Shown: positions 38,331 to 49,309 of the stretch, piece by piece | Position numbering within the stretch: the stretch's first letter is position 1 | How the letters are laid out: every line of letters starts with the position of its first letter | DNA from: Druceiella hillmani | Lineage: Eukaryota; Arthropoda; Insecta; Lepidoptera; Hepialidae | Assembly: GCA_039881145.1 (NCBI GenBank) | Contig: JAYKKI010000005.1 | Location: 22,749,501-22,813,500, forward strand | Direction: 5' to 3' | Length of the DNA stretch: 64,000 nt | The notes under the pieces: generated by a model | Databases searched by the model: none | Told to the model about the DNA's origin: nothing | Seen by the model: the letters and a program-made list of their open reading frames with translations, nothing else | Position numbers and translations under genes: made by a program

Positions 38331-38465
38331 TTTTGAGCACGGACGAGATACCGCCACAGAGCGGCTCGGTTTACGCGGCGCGGAATAAGCCGCTCAGCTT
38401 GAGCCAACACGTACAGACATGCGAGCTCTGCGTTCGCTCATGTGTCTATACGTCGCTTAATGTTT
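38331..38465. other. GC-rich island with short inverted repeat
   Basis: GAGCGGCT (38359-38366) and AGCCGCTC (38388-38395) flank TTTACGCGGCGCGG. There is no frame of interest. It may be a regulatory island or a repeat fragment. Confidence 0.4.
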
Positions 38466-38469
38466 ACTA

Positions 38470-39855
38470 GATGACAGAAGAGAGTCACAGCTCACAGGTA
38501 TTCAGAAGTTATTTACTACAGTTATCTACAGAGTTGAAATCTGAAACATGGTGGCCCATGCGTTTATGTTATCTTCATATCGAAAGTGCACAGATATAGT
38601 GTCAACATTCCCTTATAATCTTGACTTAGTACTTACTATTGGCTTATAATTTTAGTGGGGAATTAACCGCGACTTGGGAGTCAGTGTAGTTCAGGGTTTG
38701 ATGACTAGGAAATAATCATTGTTTCTAACTGATGACTATCTCTGACTCAGAAATTATGCCCGAGATGCAGAGTTTGGTGATTGATTCAGAATTTGATGGT
38801 GTATTGAAAGTGGTGGAAATCATTTTGATACACATTTAATTGAATACGTACTTTGTCCATAAAACAAGACTTATATTATGAACTATATAATATTTTTTTT
38901 ACAAAAATACTCTAAATTATCGCAAAGTGCCGTGTATGAATATACTTTCAAAATGATATGTAAAACAGGTAATATAATCAAATTGAATTTATTATTAATA
39001 TTTTTGGGATGAATTTAACTTTCGGTTTAACTTTTTAAAAAATTTAACTTATCGAAGTCACTCATTGCTTATTAGTTGTTACTTTTAATTTCGTGACGAA
39101 CGTATACAATTTAATTATATTTAGGAATCGGTAAATAAGCACACACAGAGATAATTCTATTTTACTGTTGACTGTAATTAGTTCGATTATTTGCAATAAA
39201 ACTAAGACATCATCATGAAGCTTTGATTTTTTGATTATCCAAATACTTTCAGCAGAATAAATCGTAAGTATTTGAGCTTTACAACATATTATGGCAGTCT
39301 AGCACTTAGTGTCTAGGGTAGTGGTTCTTTGCGTTAATCTTAATATGAACCTCCTTCCGTTCTTAAAACTAGAACTAGGTCGACACTTAGTAATTAAAGA
39401 TGAATTGTTCTCAAAAGTAGAATTTCATCCCATTATTCTTTTGTTTTCAAAAAGGAGATTGTAATAGAGAATAGTACTGTCGGTGTCACATTTTCCACTA
39501 GTCACATTGGTTATACTCGTACCTTCAAAACCTTTCGAGGCGCCCTCATTGCTGTTTTAGAATGTACCGATATTACAAGCTTCACTCAGTATCATCACCA
39601 CTGATTTATTAATTCATAAGATTTATTTTTAACTAAAAAGTACTGTACGTAAATAAAATTTAATGTCATAACATTCTATAAATTGCAATAAAAAGAATCA
39701 ATTATAACTGCATTTTGTTACAGATTCCAAAATACCCGTATTTTGTTACAGATTTCCAGATAGTTTTTTTTTATTATTCTATGTTATTTCTAGATATTTA
39801 AATCAATATTTTTACGACAAATAAATTCTAATAAATGTTCCTACGTATAATTTTC
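38470..39855. other. No gene seen
   Basis: AT-rich sequence without recognisable genes. Confidence 0.5.
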
Positions 39856-39860
39856 TAATC

Positions 39861-40058
39861 GTTACCAAAGATGATGTAAAACTTGTTCAAAATAATATCA
39901 TTAAGGATCTAAGGATAATTGTAGATGATGAGTTAAATTTTAAAAAACACGTGGACCTCGTTACTCTTGAAGCTGCGAAGATGTTGAGTTCTGTTTTGAA
40001 GGCAAACAAGAATATAATACACCCGTATTATATTCTTGTCGTGAAACTCTGTTTTTAA
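39861..40058 (+). pseudogene. Jockey-type LINE reverse transcriptase fragment
   Basis: A 65-codon frame without ATG, ending at TAA 40056-40058, reads IIKDLRIIVDDELNFKKHVD followed by AAKMLSSVLKANKNI. Jockey-clade reverse transcriptases carry a conserved IKDLGV.LD..L.F..HI......A.(K/R).LG motif just after the palm domain, and this matches in order and spacing (family knowledge). The YADD active site and the rest of the element are absent, so this is a short dead fragment. A perfect 13-bp hairpin (40008-40020 with 40025-40037) sits in its 3' part. Confidence 0.7.
40008..40037. repeat. Perfect 13-bp hairpin
   Basis: Arms 40008-40020 and 40025-40037, loop ACCC, inside the LINE fragment. Confidence 0.9.
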
Positions 40059-40059
40059 C

Positions 40060-41460
40060 ATCGAAAGGGTTCAAAATATATTTTTGCACCACCTTGCTTA
40101 CAGAGGACTAAGCAAAAATTAGCGAGACTAAGAGCATTTTTTATATATTAAATTAAACACTTGGGCTCAACAATGCAATTGATAGCGACCACTCTCCACG
40201 TCTTCAGCACTATAATTTAACATTCTCATGTTTCATGCATGATTTAATTAAGTGAAAGAGTAAGAAAATTAAAAGATAACAGTGAAGTAGGTTTCTATTT
40301 GGTTGACATTTATTATTGCTACATTATTGAGGTGAAGATGATGTACTAGCAAGACATGTAGAGAAGTACGTGGAAGAGCCGGTAAAGCACGTAATTCAGG
40401 CTAATTGGTACGCTGTCTTGTAACTTGATATACATTACAGTCAGCAATTATACGTACTTATCCGTCGCGAGTGTCAGCATGGCTTAGCAACAGAGCCGAC
40501 CTTACTCGCACACGTCATTATTGACAGCTGATCGCTGCTGAATGATTGGATATCGTTATAGTCAGCTCACCTTGCTTTGTATTGTGCGGAGGTGGCTTTA
40601 GAAATTTGAATAGCGTATGGTTTGATTATGTGATCATCGTTATTGTTGGTGCCTTGAACGTGTTTATTGTTCTGATTCAAGATTTAATCTTGATCTTACT
40701 GTCGTTCAACGACTCCTTAGTCATGGGAAGGACAGCCATTGTTTAATTCATTTATTCTCTAGATAATGAACAGATCGTATTTAAAATACACTTTTCTATT
40801 TATTTTAATATTATCCGCCGAAGTGGTTATTGTATACATATAACAACTGACACAATCGCATATACCTATATCGCTTATTTTTCTCATCTGATATAAAGAT
40901 ATTAAAACCAACAATATAAGTAAAACTGTCTACTTCCAAAGACGGAAAGTGGTCAAGTGAGTGCAAAAAACTTTTTAGCATGAAAACATTTTTGAAAAGG
41001 CTTCCATAGTAAGTTCCTGCCATAGTTAGCGATGAAACACTTGTTGTCAACGTTTATATCTTTATATCTCGTGACTCAAGAGTTATAGCGCAAAGTGGTA
41101 TATATATATTCTGAACATACACCACTGTACGTTATCTGTTAGTATACTTACGCCATCGTACGCAAAAAAGAGCTTCAAAATTCACTCTGGGCGATCAAAG
41201 AATTAGTCATAACACCACAACCGAAAGCGTTGCACAAGTTATTTGTCATCGTGTAGATATTGAGGTGCTCTAAAAAGTAAGCTGAGCAGAAATAAATTAA
41301 GTTGTACCGGATGACAGTTTACAAAACATTATAAAATTGCTTGTTTCAGATAATGCCACGCATTACGAAAATATTCGGCGCCAGAATCGATCTGGTGGTC
41401 CACGAAAGAAGTTTTCACGCAAAAAAATGATGGTAGCATAGGGATATTACTCGCCCAATT
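40060..41460. other. No gene seen
   Basis: A short plus-strand stretch near 40335-40425 (ARHVEKYVEEPVKHVIQ) is protein-like but isolated. Near 41355-41430 RRQNRSGGPRKKFSRK recalls the linker of Tc1-like DNA-binding domains, too short to call. Confidence 0.4.
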
Positions 41461-41466
41461 TCTTTT

Positions 41467-41727
41467 TTAGAAAAGAGGAATATTTAAACATGAAGCTTTT
41501 AGTATATTACAAGAAAGATACAAAGTGGCTTTGCTGTTGCAAACTCCTAATTTTAATTTTACGTTTGTACCGTTAACAGTATCGTCTATTCCGGGATTTC
41601 CTGCGCATTTGGTAATAAAACATGCCAACATTCCAATAGAAAATTCCGCATCCATTTCGGCTTCTTTACTCAATTCGCTCACTAACGGTGAAATGAATTT
41701 TCTGCGTATTATTTGTCTACTTGTCAA
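41467..41727 (-). other. Protein-like open frame, unknown
   Basis: An 86-codon minus-strand frame (SPLVSELSKEAEMDAEF, CAGNPGIDDTVNGTNVKLKL) has more Gly, Asp, Ala and Glu than background frames. The plus strand is open over the same bases (41525-41764), so the sense strand is undecided. It is probably a relic of an element or gene. I do not recognise it. Confidence 0.3.
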
Positions 41728-41769
41728 TTTGTTTGTATTAAATGATTTTGTACATTATAAATAAAAATA

Positions 41770-42445
41770 TACAGACCCTTATTGAGACACTCTTGATGCT
41801 GGTTTAGTTAACATCATCTACGCTAACCAGACAGTTCGTTAATGCAAACATTGTGCAATCACATATTTTTTCATTTCCACTGATAAAGTATGAGATAAAT
41901 TAAATTTCATGATTTCAGTGCCGTATATGTTCAAATAAGGAGATGTCTCATAAGTAGACGTCTTCTTGTCCTCTATTTGTGGTACAACAATTTATTTCTG
42001 GGGTTCCGCAATAAAATAAGGTATCCATATTATTTCGACATGCCTATACGTATACCCGTCTATCGGAGCCTAACACTTATAATTACAGTTTTAAATTTAT
42101 TTCTATGAAATTTTGTAAATACATTCTTCATAAAAAAATCTTGATTAATATGTAGCAATATATTTAAACAAAATACCGTTACTTTCGTCATATATGTTAG
42201 ATGAGGTGTTTCAATGGGAGGTTTAACATAGGATAAATCTACTGAATATTCATGTTAAGAAATTAAAATTATATCCATACGAAAGAAATTTGAAATCGTA
42301 AAAGAAATATACTAACCATTTAAATTCATCTCTTCATCATAGAGCTGGTACTAGCAGTTACATTTCTTTTTAATTGTTGTCAGTCTCCATTTCTAAATGT
42401 GTTAGTTCACTTTCTTTACATCCATCTACGCAATCGGATCAATCC
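41770..42445. other. No gene seen
   Basis: AT-rich sequence. Confidence 0.5.
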
Positions 42446-42449
42446 TAAG

Positions 42450-42507
42450 ATCTAGAAAATATTTCCTGATTGAACAATATCTAGAAAATATTTCCTGATC
42501 GGGTAGT
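42450..42507. repeat. 29-bp tandem duplication
   Basis: ATCTAGAAAATATTTCCTGA occurs at 42450 and 42479. Confidence 0.9.
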
Positions 42508-42509
42508 CT

Positions 42510-43275
42510 CCGAGATATTTTTTAATAATATGTTCAGAATACAACAATTAAAATGTATGGAATGTAAAGCGGCACGTGCAGTCTAATCAATAAGAACAAC
42601 GTAACCAAAACATTTAATATAACCTTAGATTATAAAGTTTGATACATTTAGCGGTGAATATTTAAACGACCGGTATCTCAACTCCCTTTTGAGTTTAGAT
42701 TTTATTCGAGTTTAACTCTGTCCTCAAATCGACGTTTTAATTTGAAACTGTCGAAGCGCACGGTTGTACTTCCATATAATATGTGGATTTCACCGTTCGA
42801 TATTAAATGAATATCCAGTTTGTTGTTTTTGTCGGCACCGATAGCAAAACAGCGTCGCATATTTGAAATTACATCGTGTTTGAAATTACAAACAACCTAA
42901 AACTATTCCTGTGATTGAAATACTGAATTATGGTAATTTATTTTTGGTTACGATTGAGATACACCATGTGGTATACAAAGTTTAATTTAATATCGAACTG
43001 TTAAATCCACCTTATGTGCATAAAAATTTAAATTACAAGTAAATGACTAGTCCCATCTCCCGAATATTAAGATATGTATGGTAGGTTCTTATTATCTGAC
43101 TTAATGTAAACAAATCTTTAAAAAAAATTACGTAATTTTTCATTTATTTGGCCGTCAATTTGAAAACATACGTTTTTAAACTTTTCTCGGTACCTCATAA
43201 AGTAAACAAAACAACATTATACAGTATATTTTATTTGAAAAGCATTATGCTTTTCTTTTCAAAAATGTCACATGT
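42510..43275. other. No gene seen
   Basis: Moderately GC-rich at 42650-42880, no supportable frame. Confidence 0.45.
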
Positions 43276-43277
43276 TC

Positions 43278-43400
43278 ACAATTGAATGAAACTACGTGAT
43301 GTAGTATTCTTTCTACTTTCTTTAAGTTCTTTACCACGACCTAGGTTTCGTTGTATTACAACATCTTCAGGTGGGCTATTAGCAAAGATGTCATATGTTA
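43278..43400 (+). mobile_element. Foldback MITE, copy 2 (left arm only)
   Basis: AATTGAATGAAACTACGTGA through CTTCAGGTGGGCTATTAGC matches the left arm and centre of the full copy at 54241-54433. The right arm is absent. Confidence 0.85.
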
Positions 43401-43526
43401 CTAAAAATCTCAACACTTTTCTATTTTCCTTAATTTTCTATTTGGCGAAAGGAATAAAATTCAGTCTATTATTTTAGATCTATATTTAATGGTAACTAAT
43501 GAATTCTCATTTGATCTGAAAGAAGG

Positions 43527-43990
43527 TACTATAGGTGTGGTCCCATATAAATATGATGATGATTTAATAATGAGGTCAGGAAGTAAACGATGGAACTCCT
43601 TAATAGTCCTTGGTGGTTGTTACTTTGTAAAATAACTACACTATCGATGATGTGAGAGTCTAATGAACTCCTTATCGGATGGTGGTAAATTAAGCGTGAT
43701 TCAAGATATTTGCCACTGATAGTTTTTACTTTGCAAAATAACTGCACCCATCGACCAGATCAGTGTGTGATGATGAGTTCTGAAGATGAATAAAGTAACT
43801 CCTTAACAGATGGTAATAAATCGATCGTGTTTCAATAGATACGATACTGGTTAGCTGTTACTTTAGTTATTACTTTGCATAATCTCATATTGGATTTCGA
43901 ATATGGAGAACGGAACTTCTCAAGCGGTAGTTTTTATTTTCAAAATCTGATATTGGACTTCGGATACGGAGAATAGAACTCAGCTAACCA
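43527..43990. repeat. Degenerate irregular tandem repeats
   Basis: The motif TACTTTGYAAAATAACT recurs at 43621 and 43727, then in weaker form at 43871 and 43935. Echoes of CTCCTTA...GATGGT lie between. Period is irregular (about 64-144), so this is an old, eroded array. Confidence 0.6.
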
Positions 43991-44224
43991 TTAGCGGCTA
44001 CTATTATATATCGCTGGATTTATATTTATTGTTCTATGTGTAATCAATTTTAGATGAAGAGGAAATTATCTATATATTAGTTTTTGCCCGTGACTTTTAA
44101 TAATTTATTACTTATTTTTATTATTCAATATTCTAAGAAAGGTAGTAATTTTGGTAATTAATATTAATATATTAATCACTAAAAATTCAAAAATAAAATA
44201 TCTTTAAAAAAACCGACTTCAAAA

Positions 44225-44308
44225 AGGTGGGTAAAAAGAAAAAAAAATAACTCAAAATAGGTACCTACTTATTTGCAATAAATAACAAAGTCACATATTT
44301 TTAAAGTC
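44225..44308 (+). repeat. CCGACTTCAAAAA repeat, left copy of an inverted pair
   Basis: Aligns as an inverted repeat with 45614-45698 (about 80-85% by eye), sharing CTCAAAATAGGTACCTAC and ATAAATAAC. It begins just after ACCGACTTCAAAAA (44212), a common lepidopteran repeat end. Confidence 0.85.
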
Positions 44309-44338
44309 AAATTTAAATTTTCTGTATTATAAATAGGA

Positions 44339-45504
44339 TAGACCGAGGCGAATCGGACCACTTCATTTTTGAGGGTTAGAAAATCATACTAAAGTGTTAC
44401 TTATGTTATTTTTATTAATAAAATTGTAACTATTCAGCTATGAAAAAATATTTGAAAACTTAGATGCATATATATTCATACATTCTTTCAATTAGAGATT
44501 AAAAACTAAAAAATCAACAATATCCGAATCGCTTCAATTTTTGGGGCGAATTTTGATCGTACATGCCATGTTACTATACCTAAAGTTTCTTAACACAATA
44601 GTCTTAAATAACAGTACCACTTTTTCCTTATTCATAAAATCAGCCCTTGCTCTTCACAAATCTTCCCACTTCCAAATATTTAATTTCTTATTTCTTTTCA
44701 TAAAACGATGGAACCAATCCTGGCCAGCCATTCCTGCACTTGACGTTCTGCAAATTTAAACTTATACTTACTACCTCTTTTCTAACCTCTTTTTTAAGTT
44801 CTCGTTTAGAAATGGCTATCCACCTCGACACTTAATGATACCTTTTGAGAAAGAGACTCTTCATCATAGGGCGTGTAGAGTACTTCATAAATTTGAGCAG
44901 CCCGACGTAAAGTTAATTGTATGGTCAAGACTTTATTTACAGCCTTTATCACTTTTTTCTGACACTATTTTCCGGTATCACTCTTTCTTTTGTACGCACG
45001 AACCATCTAAAATAAAATAAATATGAATCAATATCCTCAACCAAGCATTAAATCAGTCCAGAAGTGTGACCCAATTCGCCCCTGGCGACATGATCCGATT
45101 AGCCCCATATTCAAGACTTTTGTAATAAATATTTTAAAAACTAACCACCTAAAATCATGATTCAAAGCGCATAAGTTCTCTAACATATATACCTTGCTAA
45201 ACAAAATAAACCAATATAGTCGACATTTTAGCAAAAATCCTTAATAGGACACAAACAATTTGAAAGTACTAATCTTAGATGAGCGCTAAAATTGCAACAC
45301 ACAAAAACGTTTGAGTCGCTGGCGAGTTACGCAGACATTGATGTACAAGTGATATTGAAACACTGCTAATGTCAGGAAGTGCAGGATGAGAGTGGGGACG
45401 TAAGACGTCAGTTGGGTGCATTCCGCTTGAATGCGATATTTCAAATATCAACAGATTTCTTATTTTGATCCGATTCGGCCTGCGATTCGATTCGCCTCGG
45501 TCTA
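44339..45504 (-). mobile_element. Pogo/Tigger-like transposon with intact terminal inverted repeats
   Basis: The 17-bp ends TAGACCGAGGCGAATCG (44339-44355) and their exact complement (45488-45504) bound 1,166 bp. The outermost TA fits a TA target duplication, as in the Tc1/mariner/pogo group. Subterminal variants of CGAATCGGATC occur inside. The transposase lies on the minus strand and is truncated, so this is a non-autonomous derivative. Confidence 0.85.
44545..45006 (-). pseudogene. N-terminal half of a pogo-like (CENP-B-type) transposase
   Basis: ATG at 45006-45004 opens MVRAYKRKSDTGK, a stop codon where the family usually has a tryptophan-like position, then VIKAVNKVLTIQLTLRRAAQIYEV. This is the helix-turn-helix order typical of insect Tigger/Jerky-type proteins (MVR.YKRK...A...V......S.RKAA..Y.V). 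Further on and in shifted frames are AGQDWFHRFMKRN, LNIWKWEDL and RARADFMNKEKVV, matching the second DNA-binding domain (HTH_Tnp_Tc5; family knowledge). No DDE catalytic domain follows before the element ends, so the enzyme is lost. Stops and at least two frameshifts confirm decay. Confidence 0.85.
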
Positions 45505-45613
45505 CACCCTTTATGAATATATTTAGTATTATAAGCACATTACAAGTAAAGTTTTAAATTTGTATTATAAATTAATAATAAATCTGTATAAGTTGGTCGA
45601 CAGTGCTGGCATC

Positions 45614-45698
45614 GACTTCAAAAATAAGTAACTTAGTTATTTATAGCAAATACGTAGGTACCTATTTTGAGTTAATTATTTTTTACTTTTTAGCACCT
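45614..45698 (-). repeat. CCGACTTCAAAAA repeat, right copy of the inverted pair
   Basis: Inverted partner of 44225-44308. Together they enclose the pogo-like element plus short flanks. Confidence 0.85.
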
Positions 45699-45972
45699 GC
45701 TTAAATCGTTTAAAACTTTAAATTAACCAAATTAATGTGACATGAACATGTCCGGTAGTGGGAAGCTTGTAAGGCCTCGTAATATATCACAACATGGACT
45801 CACATGTAGACTTTAAGATCGTGACCAGTGAACGTAATACGATGGAAACATGATCTGGCAGTTGAATTGGATCTGTAATCCACTTAAGTATATTCAAATT
45901 TTATACACTCGTTGTCAAGTTCAACGGAGTAGCAATATTTTCCAGTCAACCAAAGGAACTTAGTGAGAAAAA

Positions 45973-46029
45973 GGACTTATTGTATTATACTGTATGTGTA
46001 TAAAATGGACTTATTGTATTATACTGTAA
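45973..46029. repeat. 34-bp tandem duplication
   Basis: GGACTTATTGTATTATACTG occurs at 45973 and 46007. Confidence 0.9.
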
Positions 46030-46138
46030 TATAAACATTATTTTGTGAAAATACATATGAATTTCCGATGTTAGGGTCGAAGTTATTTTAAAATTTAACA
46101 GAAGACAACGATATATTTGGAAATCAGGATAAATTTTC

Positions 46139-46173
46139 CAAATATTAACCAAGTCCTTGAAGGTTAATATTTG
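46139..46173. repeat. Perfect 12-bp hairpin
   Basis: Arms 46139-46150 and 46162-46173, 11-base loop. Confidence 0.88.
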
Positions 46174-46469
46174 AAAAAAATACCCTTATTTCCAAAAATT
46201 TACCCTTGTTTCTAAAAAGTTATTTGGTCTTTCATTTATCAATCGCCAAAATATATTCATTGTCAGGAGTTAAATTTGTATAGAGAATCATTGGGTGTCA
46301 TGAGGTTTCATCGTTGTTTTTTATTTAATCCTTAAGGTCATAATATCGTCTATAATTTGAAATTGGTACGATTGTAGCAGTCTTATGGCGTAATGTAGCA
46401 GTTTTTTTGTAGTAATATGATACAAATCGAGGATTTAGAATCTGTTTATGACTCTATAAGGTTCTATAG

Positions 46470-46960
46470 ATACCGTGTTTGGACAAATGACTAATAATTC
46501 TATCGGCAGACTGTTCGGGGGCATCACATTTATCCATCAACGTATTGTACAATATCTTAAAGTCGTCAAAACAACGATGTTTGTTTCAAGCAGTTCATTC
46601 GCAGCTAAAATACGACGCATTCATTTCGCAGCTGTGCAACGTCCCAATGTTTATAAATGCGATTGTTAGACCGCATCGGCTGTTTTGTTTAAATGGCCGT
46701 AAATCGTCGGGTGTGAATGTTGCTATAAGAGCATCGCGATATTAAATACGGACGATCACGTATTGTTTGCGGTCGCGGTTTGCAGCGCATTTATCTGTGG
46801 TTATCAAAACGGCATCAAACAGAATGATTTTAAGTATATTGATGAAGTTTAATCATTATCTAGTTTGAGAACGCGACGCTGTTTCTACATTTATGAAGAC
46901 TTCATTCTCGAAAACCGCTAACTAATTTACGTAATCCAAACTAAATACTATAAACGCAAG
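46470..46960. other. GC-richer island without clear gene
   Basis: About 490 bp of more balanced composition. Two overlapping 64-66 codon frames lie on the plus strand, and no domain is recognisable on either strand. It could be a conserved non-coding element or an eroded exon. Confidence 0.35.
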
Positions 46961-47117
46961 AGTGAGTTTGTGTTTGAATCCCTTTTATACCTCAAATTTT
47001 TTTTAATTAAAAAATTACCCCTTATGCATTAGAGAACGAACATAGGTATGTATCTATGTTTACATAGAAATTAAATAATATCGTCTTAAATATTTAGTAT
47101 TTGCTATCAACGCAACA

Positions 47118-47372
47118 TACCAGGTCGGCGCCGTGGTATGTTAAGTTGATCACGAGGCTTACGGTCTTGATGATGCAGCGTCTTGCAGGGTCCGAGGTTC
47201 AATTCCCGGCCACTCAAATCTGGAGCGACGTTTGTAATCATGTGACTAAATAACATATACCAATGACGAGCAGCAGTCCAACATGGCGATTATGGAATCA
47301 TCACCAACGCGCATACGCGCATTGGACAGGTATATGTCCAGCAGTGGTCGGAGATAGTTTGTTGATGATACA
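47118..47372 (+). mobile_element. tRNA-derived SINE, lepidopteran type
   Basis: A GC-rich head with the pol III B box GGTTCAATTCC (47196-47206) and a degenerate A box near 47130-47146 is followed by a unique body. The 3' tail GTCCAGCAGTGG...GTTGATGATA (47335-47370) is the kind shared by lepidopteran SINEs and their partner LINEs. Length of about 250 bp fits. The short frames over it are not genes. Confidence 0.75.
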
Positions 47373-47379
47373 CTCTTAA

Positions 47380-48130
47380 AACACTAATATTACAATAAGA
47401 CATAAACAACTTTTAAGTTACACCACGTATTTCTTCCCGTTCCCATACGAGCGAAATCGCGGATCAAAGCTAGTGTTGTCTATAAATTACATATTAAAAT
47501 TTTACTGGGAAAATTATTTTAAGTAATTTTCCTTGTTTGGAATTAGATTAAAAAATTGACAATAATATATGCCCTAAAAATATGCCAGCAATCACAAAAT
47601 AAGTAAAGAACTTGGAAGAGTTTTGACATAAGCATTCCATATAACCTTAATAATTACCATAGCGTTTTAACTTAAAATACTACAGCTGAAAATAATCTGA
47701 TAGTTTAAATTTATACAAACATATAATATAATTATGTATAAATACCCCAAATATTCAAATAACGTTTATAACTATGTCATAATTATATATAAATACAAAA
47801 CGTTTATAACATTTTGATTGATAAGAGAAGATAAACAAAATATTGAGAATATTGATTCCATGGACTAATTTCCTTCTAACAATAAGTTGGTTTTAGGAAT
47901 ATGAAGCAAAGTTTAGTCAATATTAAGTTTTAACAAACGTTAAACATTGTACAGGAAGTGTAGAAAATTATCTATTCATTTCTATCAAACAAAGTGGAAC
48001 ACTGACAACATGTGATTTTTTTCTAAATTACCAAATATCATAAATATTTTTAATCTTTGTGGAAGTTCTTCACTTAACGATAACGACGAATGAAAATAAT
48101 TTATTTTTTTTTAATTATTATACGGTATAT
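47380..48130. other. No gene seen
   Basis: AT-rich sequence. Confidence 0.5.
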
Positions 48131-48137
48131 ATAACGT

Positions 48138-48170
48138 TTCTATATTACCTAATATTTAGGTAATATAGAA
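48138..48170. repeat. Perfect 15-bp hairpin
   Basis: Arms 48138-48152 and 48156-48170, 3-base loop. Confidence 0.9.
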
Positions 48171-48260
48171 TCGTTAATATAGCTAAATACTGCTAGTGTA
48201 TAATATTAGATTTGCCGGCTAAGTACTTTAAAATACTTAAGTCTTCACTCGAAACGTAAA

Positions 48261-48320
48261 AAGGTAAACACACACACACGCACGCACATACACACACACA
48301 CGCGCGCGCACACACGCTTT

Positions 48321-48356
<36 letters not shown>

Positions 48357-48367
48357 CATATATATTC
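48261..48367. repeat. (CA)n/(CG)n/(TA)n microsatellite
   Basis: CA repeats with a CGCGCGCG core at about 48301-48308, ending in TA. Confidence 0.97.
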
Positions 48368-48605
48368 ATTAGTATTAACTACTGCATAACAAAACATAAC
48401 GTTAAACTAATGAGGACTTAAAATTGGAAGAAGAATTTCCACTACATACTCGTTGGGAATCTTTTGACCAATTCAGTGCATCTTAGTTAAATAATTGCAC
48501 TGTTACATATCATAAATTAATGCACTATTTATAGAGAATAATACCAGTAAAATTACATAATCTTATCAGTTCGAAATACACGCCCGCATACACGCCACCA
48601 CCATT

Positions 48606-48783
48606 ACAACATCTTCAGGTGGGCTATTGGCAAAGATTCTTCTATATCTTCAGGTGGGCTATTAGCAAAGATATCTTTGCTAATAGCCCACCTGAAGATG
48701 TTGTAATACAACGAAACCTAGATCGTGGTAAAGAACTAAAAGAAAGTAGAAATAATACTACATCACGTAGTTTCATTCAATTG
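48606..48783 (-). mobile_element. Foldback MITE, copy 3, truncated, with a 54-bp perfect palindrome
   Basis: The right arm is complete to GTAGTTTCATTCAATT. The left arm is cut short, and its inner part (ATCTTCAGGTGGGCTATT) is present twice, at about 48611 and 48646. 48646-48672 and 48673-48699 are exact reverse complements with no spacer. The 62-codon frame at 48619-48807 is a by-product. Confidence 0.9.
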
Positions 48784-49049
48784 GTTATTTTTACTATTAA
48801 TACATGATATTAAAACAAGTGGATATTATCAAAAATTATTCAGAATTTAATTATTCTTTTTGCGGCTTCAATTCAAATTGAGCGAATATATATTACAAAA
48901 AATTAATACTCTCATTACTAAAGTGTTGCTTTAATTTGATCTGTTAATACGTTTATTACGCTAAACATTTAAAATAAAATTATGTAAATAGATACTGTAA
49001 GCCCCTATCTCTTCGCCTAGTATAATTCAATAAATTATTATAAATCTTG

Positions 49050-49300
49050 TCAAATAATGAAAATACTACACAGAATTCATAACAAAATTCCATTGAATGC
49101 TTCCACAGCCCAAATATCAAGCGAAAATGCCACCAATAATATTATCCACAGGAATAGCTAAATCCAAACAACCCAAACTTCCATTGTATTCAAGCCTATT
49201 GTCCTGTCCCATAATATTATATTTGTCTGCATACCATGGCGTATGATGCCATCTATTGTTCCAAAATCCGTTCCATAGACAGAGACTGTTTTTGAAATTA
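49050..49300 (-). pseudogene. Protein-like relic, unknown
   Basis: The minus strand gives WNGFWNNRWHHTPWYADKYN, then NRLEYNGSLGCLDLAIPVDN, a stop, then YLGCGSIQWNF. The run is rich in Trp, Gly, His and Asp, unlike background. Another minus frame (VYGTDFGTIDGIIRHGMQTN) and a plus frame (FKPIVLSHNIIFVCIPW) are also open for long stretches, so the true sense is undecided. At least one in-frame stop is present whichever frame is chosen. I infer an eroded coding fragment, possibly from a mobile element. I do not recognise the family. Confidence 0.4.
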
Positions 49301-49309
49301 AAATTTCAT

